From contig JAJDCV010000275.1 in NCBI GenBank assembly GCA_029260675.1, positions 1 through 5,089 on the forward strand: a stretch of 5,089 nucleotides of DNA. Direction: 5' to 3'. Of this stretch, positions 1 to 5,089 are shown in pieces. Under the pieces are notes generated by a model. The model was given only the letters and a program-made list of their open reading frames with translations, was not told the DNA's origin and did not search any database. The number at the start of each line of letters is the position of its first letter. Position 1 is the stretch's first letter. Made by a program: the position numbers and the translations under genes. The DNA is from Phycisphaeraceae bacterium. GTDB lineage: Bacteria > Planctomycetota > Phycisphaerae > Phycisphaerales > Phycisphaeraceae.

Positions 1-1387
1 CGGGGAGGACGCTTCTTCGGATGGTACGGAATCGCGGGCTGAAGCGTGCGAGGTGGTAGTGGGGGAAGGGGCGTGGTCCGACCAGGCTCATCTCGCCGAC
101 CAGGACGTTCCAGAGCTGTGGTAGTTCATCGAGGCTGGTGCGGCGCAACAGTCGGCCGATGCCGGGGAGGACACGCGGGTCGTCTTTGAGTTTGCAGTAG
201 CGTTTCCACTGCTCGTATTTCTCGGGGTCGTTTTCCAGGTAGGCGTGCAAACGTTCGTCTGCGTCGGGGTACATGGTGCGGAGCTTCCAGATGCCGAACG
301 TCTTGCCGCCGAACCCGACGCGGGGCTGGCGGAACAGGGCCGGGGCACCGGGGCTGACGATCTTGATCCACAGGCCGAAGATGGCGAGCAGCGGCAGGCT
401 GGCGATAAACAGGTGCACACCCAAGATGTAGTCCAGCGAGCGCTTGATCATCCAGTTCCGCCTGGGGAACAGGTTCTTCTTGACCTCCAGCCCGACGATG
501 CCGCCAAGATCGCGTGACGAAACCCACAAGCTTGATAAGCCGACCAGGTCCGGGATCGAGATGACACGGGAGAACGGCAGACGGTGGCTGAGGTGCGCCG
601 CCTTCTTGGCTTCCATCCCCGGCATGGCGATCAGTGCGGTCCGGCAGATCTTCGACTGCTTCTTAGCGCGTGACAACGGCCCGAGCACCGGGACGCCGGC
701 GACGTTCTTGGTCCACTTATCGGGGTCGTCGTCGTACACCGCGATCGGGATATAGCCCAACTCCGGCTCGCGCTGAAGCACCCGCGTGACCAGTTCACCT
801 GTCTTCGCCGCCCCGAGGATCACCACCGGCACACCCCAGGCGCCCGCTATCCGAAGCAGCTTCCGCGCCAACGCCTCAAACACCGGGCCCAGCACCGCAG
901 CGAAGAGGAACGTCAGCACCAACACCCCCCGTGAGGGATCGGATTTGATCACCGCGTAGTCCCAGGCGATCAACAAAGCGAACACCAGCCCGACGGTGTA
1001 GACCCGCCGCCGAAGACGCTCGACCGCGGTCAACCCGTACCCGGGGTACAAACCTTGAAAGCAATAAACAATCGGCAGGATCATCATCCCCGCGGCCAAC
1101 GACCCGTACTCCCCACGCCGCAGCCCCCCCTGCAGCCAGACCAGCCCCGAGTCCCGGCCGATCACGTTGAAAAGCGTCCGCAGCCAGGTCCCTAAAGACA
1201 AGGCCAACTGCATCGAAACCACATCGGTCAGAAACAACACCAGCCCGACCCAGCGCACGCGCCGAAACGCCAGCGGGTCACGGGAGGGCGGCCGACGCAG
1301 CCTCCGGTGAGGCGGCGTGGTGGTCACAATCTCTACGGCCGGGTTGGCCGGAGGCGGGATTTGCGAGACGGTGTCGCTGGGGGTCAT
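1..1387 (-). CDS. wbaP: WbaP-like undecaprenyl-phosphate hexose-1-phosphate transferase (polyisoprenyl-phosphate hexose-1-phosphate transferase), C-terminus cut by window edge
   Basis: This integral membrane enzyme is expected to transfer a hexose-1-phosphate (galactose or glucose in known members) from a UDP-sugar to undecaprenyl phosphate, the first step of repeat-unit assembly. Reading the minus strand from the ATG at 1387-1385 gives 462 open codons to the edge. An Arg/Pro-rich N-terminus (about residues 1-45) precedes about four hydrophobic segments (roughly 46-66, 97-112, 131-146, 154-172). The signature YPGYGLTAVERLRRR lies at 114-128. A nucleotide-binding-like domain follows (VVILGAAKTGELVTRVL, 188-204). 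The catalytic domain starts with a hydrophobic helix at about 318-340, then RQPRVGFGGKTFGIWKLRTM (353-372), DELPQLWNV (420-428, with the Asp-Glu pair D420/E421) and GEMSLVGPRPFP (431-442). The frame ends just before the usual PGITGLWQV stretch, so roughly 50 residues are probably missing. It is divergent from the flippase operon. No clear Shine-Dalgarno sequence supports the start. The donor sugar cannot be told from sequence. Confidence 0.93.
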   Translation of the reverse strand, partial: MTPSDTVSQIPPPANPAVEIVTTTPPHRRLRRPPSRDPLAFRRVRWVGLVLFLTDVVSMQLALSLGTWLRTLFNVIGRDSGLVWLQGGLRRGEYGSLAAGMMILPIVYCFQGLYPGYGLTAVERLRRRVYTVGLVFALLIAWDYAVIKSDPSRGVLVLTFLFAAVLGPVFEALARKLLRIAGAWGVPVVILGAAKTGELVTRVLQREPELGYIPIAVYDDDPDKWTKNVAGVPVLGPLSRAKKQSKICRTALIAMPGMEAKKAAHLSHRLPFSRVISIPDLVGLSSLWVSSRDLGGIVGLEVKKNLFPRRNWMIKRSLDYILGVHLFIASLPLLAIFGLWIKIVSPGAPALFRQPRVGFGGKTFGIWKLRTMYPDADERLHAYLENDPEKYEQWKRYCKLKDDPRVLPGIGRLLRRTSLDELPQLWNVLVGEMSLVGPRPFPHYHLARFSPRFRTIRRSVLP

Positions 1388-1457
1388 GTCAAAGCGTTCC
1401 CACGCCGGTCGGTGCCATCCGATGCAGCCGAACGAGCCCAAGCCGCAGTCTATTGCC

Positions 1458-1485
1458 AGTTTAAACCGGGGGGGCCTAAAGTCAA
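1458..1485 (-). promoter_or_regulatory. Candidate sigma70-type promoter for the WbaP-like gene, with a G7/C7 tract in its spacer
   Basis: On the minus strand, TTGACT (1485-1480, five of six matches to the -35 consensus) is followed after 16 bases by TAAACT (1463-1458, four of six matches to the -10 consensus). This lies about 70 bases before the transferase ATG at 1387. The spacer contains seven consecutive C on this strand (G on plus, 1468-1474). The position in the divergent intergenic region fits, but the match is only moderate and the promoter consensus of this organism is unknown. Confidence 0.35.
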
Positions 1486-1496
1486 CAAACCTTGTT
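1484..1496. promoter_or_regulatory. Short inverted repeat AACAA-ACC-TTGTT touching the candidate -35 box
   Basis: There are perfect 5-base arms around a 3-base centre in the divergent intergenic region. Two bases of the left arm overlap the end of the candidate -35 hexamer of the transferase promoter. This would be a natural operator position, but 5-base arms occur easily by chance. Confidence 0.2.
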
Positions 1497-1565
1497 AGTA
1501 AGACGGGTTATCAACCAATGAGGCGCGATTTCACCCTTGGCCATCCCACCGGGGCAACCCCAAGC

Positions 1566-1576
1566 CACATGATGTG
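1566..1576. promoter_or_regulatory. Short inverted repeat CACAT-G-ATGTG upstream of the flippase operon
   Basis: This is a perfect 5-base palindrome with a single central base, about 65 bases upstream of the flippase start, in non-coding DNA. It could be a transcription factor half-site pair for the rightward operon. A weak -10-like TACCAT follows at 1587-1592 without a recognisable -35. The evidence is positional only. Confidence 0.2.
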
Positions 1577-1641
1577 ATGACGCCGCTACCATAGCCGGCT
1601 GTGAACCCTGGATCCCAGACACCCTACGTGAACGCGACTCG

Positions 1642-2985
1642 ATGCCGATGACCCGCATGATCTCCCGGCTGTGGCACAGCTCGACCCAGCGGGTCATGAC
1701 CCTCGGCGGCGTGGGCATGGCACTGGCGCTGGGGGCGGACGTCCTGATCGCGCGCCGTCTTGGGTTCACCGCCACCACCGACGCCCTGCTGATCGCCCTG
1801 ATGTTGCCGCGCTTGAGCGGGACCGTCGGGCGGGACGCGACCAAGTTCAGCCTGATGACCGTCTTCATCCAGGTCCAGAAGGAACAAGGCGACGATGCTT
1901 TCTCCGACCTGGGTGCGCGGGTACTTAATCTTTTCCTGGTGATCGGTCTGGTGCTGACCTGCGCCGGGCTGTTGCTCGCCGGGCCGGTTGTTTCGATCAT
2001 CGGCTGGGGGCTGGATCCCGTAGACCGTGCCATGTCGGCCACACTGCTTCGTCTTGCGGTGGGGATCGCCACGTTCGCCTTGGGTTCGGCTGTGCTCGAG
2101 GTCATGCTCAACAGCCACAAGCACTTCACCATCACCGCCATCCGCAATGCGGTCACGCCCATCGTCGTTATTGTAACCACGCTGGCGACATGGAATCACC
2201 AAGACGCCCCCTACTTCATCGCCGGCGCGTTCACCGCCGGGTACGGGTTGTACTTCCTGTTATTGATCATCCACACCAAACGGCGGCTACGCTTTGGTCC
2301 CGACCCACGCCGCTTGCCCGGCCGAGAAACATTTAACAAGCTGCGCGGCACCGTCGGGTACCCACTCGCCGGGTTCGGTGTCCGGCAGTCCGCGCGGGTC
2401 GTCGAACGCATCATCGCGTCGCTGGGGCCCGACGGCTCGGTCGCCGCCTACTACTACGCCTACCGCCTGCTCGCCGCGATCCAGAACCTCGTGGGCGTGT
2501 CGGTCGCGCTGACCGGCCAACCCAGACTCACCGAGCACGACCTCGCCGGGGAACGCAGTCGATTCGTCGCGGCGCTACGCCGGCGGGTCGGAGTCATCCT
2601 ATTGATCAGTATCCCCGCCGCCGCGTTGCTGATGCTGCTGAGCAAACCGATCATCGGCCTGCTCTACGGCCGGGGCGGGCTGGATCAGCAAAGCCTAAGC
2701 GCCTCCGCGTCGGTCCTGTTCGTGCTCGGGCCCGCGGCCGTCTTTTATTGCCTCACCCCCGTGCTCAACGCCGCGCTCTACGCCCAGAAGCGCTACGGCG
2801 CGGTGCTGTACAATATGTGCCTCGCCGCGGGCTCGAACGTCCTGCTTGCGTTCGTGCTGTTCAACTGGCTCGGCCTCACCGGTGTGGCGTGGGCGGCGAG
2901 TTCCGCGGCCGTCCTCTCGGTAATGAACCTGCTGTGGCTACTCTCCCGTTCGACTCGCCCACCCGCGCACATAACCACGCCATGA
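1642..2985 (+). CDS. MurJ/MviN-like polysaccharide lipid-carrier flippase (MATE/MOP superfamily membrane protein)
   Basis: This 447-residue, very hydrophobic protein has about twelve predicted membrane segments (for example near 94-122, 134-156, 189-210, 264-290, 314-340, 355-376, 412-434). It is expected to move an undecaprenyl-pyrophosphate-linked glycan from the cytoplasmic to the outer leaflet. MurJ-like landmarks are LGFTATTDALLIALMLPRL (40-58, with D47 in the TDA position), VVERIIASL followed by YYYAYRL (253-261 and 270-276), and IIGLLYGRGGLD (337-348, like the MurJ LLFERGAFD segment). Recalling E. coli MurJ, the YYADRL motif reads YYAYRL here, so the Arg (R275) is kept and the Asp becomes Tyr. 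It is shorter than typical MurJ (about 510 residues). Given the locus, a role in exporting this glycan is more likely than peptidoglycan lipid II flipping. In-frame ATGs at 1642, 1648 and 1657 all lack a Shine-Dalgarno sequence, so the exact start is uncertain. The stop overlaps the next start (ATGA). Confidence 0.88.
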   Translation: MPMTRMISRLWHSSTQRVMTLGGVGMALALGADVLIARRLGFTATTDALLIALMLPRLSGTVGRDATKFSLMTVFIQVQKEQGDDAFSDLGARVLNLFLVIGLVLTCAGLLLAGPVVSIIGWGLDPVDRAMSATLLRLAVGIATFALGSAVLEVMLNSHKHFTITAIRNAVTPIVVIVTTLATWNHQDAPYFIAGAFTAGYGLYFLLLIIHTKRRLRFGPDPRRLPGRETFNKLRGTVGYPLAGFGVRQSARVVERIIASLGPDGSVAAYYYAYRLLAAIQNLVGVSVALTGQPRLTEHDLAGERSRFVAALRRRVGVILLISIPAAALLMLLSKPIIGLLYGRGGLDQQSLSASASVLFVLGPAAVFYCLTPVLNAALYAQKRYGAVLYNMCLAAGSNVLLAFVLFNWLGLTGVAWAASSAAVLSVMNLLWLLSRSTRPPAHITTP

Positions 2986-3926
2986 ACCCAGCCCCGACCA
3001 AGCACCTGATTATCGCCGGCGTCACACGGGCCGGGACCACCTCGCTGTTTAAGTACCTCGGCGACCACCCCGGCGTCCGCGCTTCAACTATTAAAGAAAC
3101 CCGGTTCTTCCTGGCGTCCGACGAGCTGAAGCGCCTGCATCATTTCGAGCAAGGCCCCGAAGCCTACAACCGCTTCTTCCCTGACTGCCCCGCCGACGCG
3201 GTACGCCTGGAAGCCACCCCCGACTACCTCTACTGCCCCGCCGCCGCGGAACGGATCGCTAACACCCTGCCCGGTGCGTGTGTGGTCGTCATCCTGCGCG
3301 ACCCGATCGCCCGGTTGATCTCCTGGCGGCGCTACGCGATCCAGAACGGGCTGCTCGATCCCAACACCTCGCTGGCCGACTACATCCAGACCCAGTTCGA
3401 CGCCGACACAGCCAACGAACACCCCCGACTCCCCGGACACCCGCCCCAACACCTGCGCTCGCTGCGGGAAGGACGCTACGCACAATACCTCGCGCCCTGG
3501 GTCGAATCCTTCGGCCGTTCCAGGCTCATCGTCTGCAACTACCGGGACTTGATCGACACCCCCGCCGACGTGACCCGCCAGATCTGCGACAGCATCGGGA
3601 TCGACCCCGCGTTCTACGACGGCTACACCTTCGACATCCACAACGAGTCGCGCTGTGTCCGCTGGCCCAGGCTGCACGCCGCTTACCGCTCGCTGATCTG
3701 GCGGATCAAACCCCACATCCACGACAAACCCGCCGCCCGCGCCGCATTGCGAAAACTGCGCCGATCGACCGACACCGCACTCGGCCGAACAGGTGACACG
3801 GTAGAGAGTTCGCCCGACCCCGCCGGCGAACTGACCGACCCCGACCGACGCCGGCTGGAAGACTACTACGGTCAAGAGCCCGCGGCCCTGGCTCAGATGC
3901 TCGGCCTGCACGGGTGGGAGTGGTAA
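2982..3926 (+). CDS. PAPS-dependent sulfotransferase (carbohydrate/heparan-type fold)
   Basis: This 314-residue cytosolic protein is expected to transfer sulfate from PAPS to an acceptor, here probably a sugar hydroxyl of the locus glycan. The 5'-phosphosulfate loop is GVTRAGTTSLFKYL (13-26), with Arg16 where many members have Lys. KETRFF (38-43) matches the KEPHFF-type motif carrying the catalytic Glu (E39). LEATPDYLY (76-84) follows. The 3'-phosphate site is VVILRDPIARLISW (102-115), with R106 and S114 at the classical eight-residue spacing. GRYAQYLAPWVESF (164-177) and a C-terminal LTDPDRRRLEDYYGQE stretch (284-299) also fit the family. The frame is open upstream to an ATG at 2748, but those codons only shadow the flippase. 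The ATG at 2982 gives a normal family N-terminus and overlaps the flippase stop by four bases (ATGA), implying translational coupling. The acceptor cannot be deduced. Confidence 0.9.
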   Translation: MNPAPTKHLIIAGVTRAGTTSLFKYLGDHPGVRASTIKETRFFLASDELKRLHHFEQGPEAYNRFFPDCPADAVRLEATPDYLYCPAAAERIANTLPGACVVVILRDPIARLISWRRYAIQNGLLDPNTSLADYIQTQFDADTANEHPRLPGHPPQHLRSLREGRYAQYLAPWVESFGRSRLIVCNYRDLIDTPADVTRQICDSIGIDPAFYDGYTFDIHNESRCVRWPRLHAAYRSLIWRIKPHIHDKPAARAALRKLRRSTDTALGRTGDTVESSPDPAGELTDPDRRRLEDYYGQEPAALAQMLGLHGWEW

Positions 3927-3972
3927 ACCACGCGCTTCATGACACCAAGCCCCGCCGGTACACAGCCGCCCC

Positions 3973-4008
3973 CCGTGGTAAGATGCCTGCCTGAACCACC
4001 GGTATATT
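3973..4008 (+). promoter_or_regulatory. Bulged hairpin followed by TATATT box in the gap before the methyltransferase
   Basis: The 94-base gap between the sulfotransferase and the methyltransferase holds a stem of CCGTGGT (3973-3979) with ACCACCGG (3995-4002). The stem has one bulged C and a 15-base loop, and TATATTT follows at 4003-4009. TATATT is five of six to a -10 box but sits only 12 bases before the ATG and has no -35 at the right distance. The structure could be a weak terminator, a processing or attenuation hairpin, or an internal promoter. The sequence does not decide between these. Confidence 0.22.
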
Positions 4009-4020
4009 TCGGCATCCTCC

Positions 4021-4716
4021 ATGAGCATCCAAAGCAAAGCACGTTCCCTACGCAACCGGATCAACCGCGTCTTCGCCGGGGAGGCCGGCTGTCGTCACTC
4101 GGCCGTCGGGCCGGCACACCTCTGGAAGATGAAGCGCCGGTTCCAGATCGACTTCCTCAAGCAACAGGGCCTGGAGCCCCACCACCGGCTGGTCGACATC
4201 GGTTGCGGGACACTCCGCGGGGGGATCCCGCTGATCAAGCTGCTGGACACCGGGCATTACACAGGCATCGAGGTCCGCGAGGACGTCCTTGAGCTTGGCC
4301 GGGACGAGCTGCGACAAGCCGGTCTCGAAAATAAGGAGCCCGACCTGACCCACTGCCAGGGGCTTTCGTCGCTTGAGCTTGAAAACAAGGCAGACTTCAT
4401 CTGGGCCTTCGCCGTGCTCATTCATATGGACGACGATGCGCTCAACGCCTGCCTGTCGTTTGTTTCCAAGCACCTGGCACCGGACGGTTCGTTCTTCGGC
4501 AACGTCAACATCGGCGAGGAAGCCAACGGCGACTGGCAGGGCTTCCCGGTCGTGCATCGGCCGATGGCCTGGTACACCCAGACCGCCGAGCGTTTCGGGC
4601 TGGTGCCGAGTGACGTTGGCTCGCTCCTGGATCTGGGGCACGATGACGGACGACCCGAGCCCCAGTCACGTAGGATGCTGCGGTTCACACACATCGATCC
4701 CGACCGAGGCGCGTAA
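4021..4716 (+). CDS. Class I SAM-dependent methyltransferase
   Basis: This 231-residue soluble protein has a Rossmann-type SAM-binding core. Motif I is LVDIGCGTLRGG (57-68). The acidic end of strand 2 is YTGIEV (80-85, E84 expected to bind the SAM ribose). The motif IV region is DFIWAFAVLIHM (125-136), and LAPDGSFFGNVNI (152-164) is the usual strand 5 loop. An N-terminal stretch with GPAHLWKMKRRFQIDFL (30-46) and a C-terminal WYTQTAERFGL (184-194) frame the core. The GCGTLRGG form is, from memory, common in methyltransferases of polysaccharide loci. Between two sulfotransferases, glycan O-methylation is a reasonable inference, but the acceptor is unproven and a small-molecule substrate is possible. 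The ATG at 4021 follows a 94-base gap with no Shine-Dalgarno sequence. The next gene starts two bases after the TAA, so those two are surely co-transcribed. Confidence 0.87.
   Translation: MSIQSKARSLRNRINRVFAGEAGCRHSAVGPAHLWKMKRRFQIDFLKQQGLEPHHRLVDIGCGTLRGGIPLIKLLDTGHYTGIEVREDVLELGRDELRQAGLENKEPDLTHCQGLSSLELENKADFIWAFAVLIHMDDDALNACLSFVSKHLAPDGSFFGNVNIGEEANGDWQGFPVVHRPMAWYTQTAERFGLVPSDVGSLLDLGHDDGRPEPQSRRMLRFTHIDPDRGA
4706..4709 (+). promoter_or_regulatory. Possible Shine-Dalgarno GAGG for the second sulfotransferase
   Basis: GAGG ends nine bases before the ATG at 4719 and lies inside the last codons of the methyltransferase. It is the only recognisable ribosome binding site among the five starts here, and it favours the ATG at 4719 over the in-frame ATG at 4809. 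Confidence 0.35.
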
Positions 4717-4718
4717 CC

Positions 4719-5089
4719 ATGCCCCGGCCCACCCAAGGCACCCCAACCCACGGCACGGGCCCCGGTCAACCTTACGATCCGCCCAACACACCCGCTCCGA
4801 TCCGCGCCATGCTCGTCGGCGCACCCAAGGCCGGGACCACCAGCCTCTACCGCTACGCCGCCCAACACCCCGGCTTCACCAGCCACCCCCAGCGCGAGCT
4901 GTCCTACTTCTTCAGTGACGATGAATTCCAACGCGGCTACTACGCCTGCGCTGCCAAGTACTACCCCGATTCCCCCGACGACCGGCCAGGCCAGGCCATC
5001 CCCCTCGCCAAGCACGTCTTTACCATGTACAGCCCCGACGCGGTCGATCGGCTCAAGACACACAACCCCGACGCCCTCATCTTCGCCCT
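4719..5089 (+). CDS. Second PAPS-dependent sulfotransferase, N-terminal part only (cut by window edge)
   Basis: The first 123 codons are visible and the frame is open at the right edge. A Pro/Thr/Gly-rich segment of about 30 residues precedes the sulfotransferase core. The core opens with MLVGAPKAGTTSLYRY (31-46), a textbook 5'-phosphosulfate loop with Lys37. RELSYFF (59-65) corresponds to the KEPHFF motif with the presumed catalytic Glu60. AKHVFTMYSPDAVDRL (97-112) matches the conserved segment before the 3'-phosphate site, which lies beyond the window. It differs clearly from the upstream sulfotransferase (Lys instead of Arg in the loop, different spacing, N-terminal extension), so it is not a recent duplicate and may modify another position or sugar. 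The start is probably the ATG at 4719, two bases after the methyltransferase stop. The ATG at 4809 is possible but would begin only three residues before the PAPS loop. Confidence 0.87.
   Translation, partial: MPRPTQGTPTHGTGPGQPYDPPNTPAPIRAMLVGAPKAGTTSLYRYAAQHPGFTSHPQRELSYFFSDDEFQRGYYACAAKYYPDSPDDRPGQAIPLAKHVFTMYSPDAVDRLKTHNPDALIFA

Noticed and set aside
88..527. Minus-strand open frames of 110 and 133 codons near the left edge
   Set aside because: They are other frames of the catalytic domain of the transferase. The frame starting at 1387 carries the DELPQLWNV and SLVGPRP motifs here.
1063..1387. Apparent frameshift between the N-terminal and central parts of the transferase
   Set aside because: Recounting the bases showed one continuous frame from 1387 to the edge. 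The suspected shift came from miscounting the G residues near 1380.
1536..1564. Possible hairpins CTTGG...CCAAG and GGGG-CAA-CCCC before the flippase
   Set aside because: The two pairings exclude each other, the stems are only 4-5 bases, no T-tract follows, and short complementary G/C runs are expected by chance in such DNA.
1307..1577. Two small plus-strand open frames that could encode a leader peptide before the flippase
   Set aside because: They begin antisense to the N-terminal codons of the WbaP-like gene, have no Shine-Dalgarno sequence and show no recognisable content.
1482..2202. Minus-strand open frames of 232 and 192 codons across the intergenic region and the flippase
   Set aside because: Both are mostly antisense to the flippase, and their translations show no membrane segments or known motifs.
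2748..2981. Upstream in-frame extension of the first sulfotransferase to an ATG at 2748
   Set aside because: The extra 78 codons fall within the flippase coding sequence and give an Arg/Pro-rich shadow peptide. The ATG at 2982 gives the normal family N-terminus and an ATGA junction.
3084..4064. Long minus-strand open frame of 326 codons opposite the first sulfotransferase
   Set aside because: It lies antisense to a clearly recognised gene with intact sulfotransferase motifs. Its translation is Gly/Val/Arg-rich without any recognisable domain, which is typical of antisense frames under GC-rich codons.
4048..4641. Minus-strand open frame of 197 codons opposite the methyltransferase
   Set aside because: It is antisense to a gene with intact SAM-binding motifs, and its translation has no recognisable domain.

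Overview
The window looks like part of a polysaccharide (exopolysaccharide, capsule or O-antigen type) biosynthesis locus from a GC-rich bacterium. There is no plasmid, phage, transposon, tRNA, rRNA or CRISPR signal. Coding density is high and most codons end in G or C. Only one of the five starts (the last gene) has a plausible Shine-Dalgarno sequence. GC-rich DNA, poor Shine-Dalgarno signals and several sulfotransferases in a glycan locus would fit Planctomycetota (for example Phycisphaerae-like lineages), but this is only a guess; no phylogenetic marker is present.

Layout. (1) Minus strand, 1-1387: a WbaP-like polyprenyl-phosphate hexose-1-phosphate transferase, cut by the left edge within its catalytic domain. 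(2) 1388-1641: a divergent intergenic region with a candidate promoter for the transferase, a G7 tract inside that promoter's spacer, and two short inverted repeats. (3) Plus strand, 1642-2985: a MurJ/MviN-like lipid-linked glycan flippase. (4) 2982-3926: a PAPS-type sulfotransferase overlapping the flippase by ATGA. (5) 3927-4020: a 94-base gap with a bulged hairpin and a TATATT box. (6) 4021-4716: a class I SAM-dependent methyltransferase. (7) 4719 to the right edge: a second, different sulfotransferase, two bases after the methyltransferase stop and cut by the window end.

How they may work together (inference). The transferase would load the first hexose-1-phosphate onto undecaprenyl phosphate. 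Glycosyltransferases outside the window would extend it. The cytoplasmic sulfotransferases and methyltransferase would decorate the glycan, and the flippase would move the lipid-linked unit across the membrane. This suggests a sulfated and possibly O-methylated surface glycan. The families are individually known. The notable points are the sulfotransferase-methyltransferase-sulfotransferase cassette coupled to a MurJ-type flippase, and G7 tracts in both the candidate promoter and the coding region of the initiating transferase.
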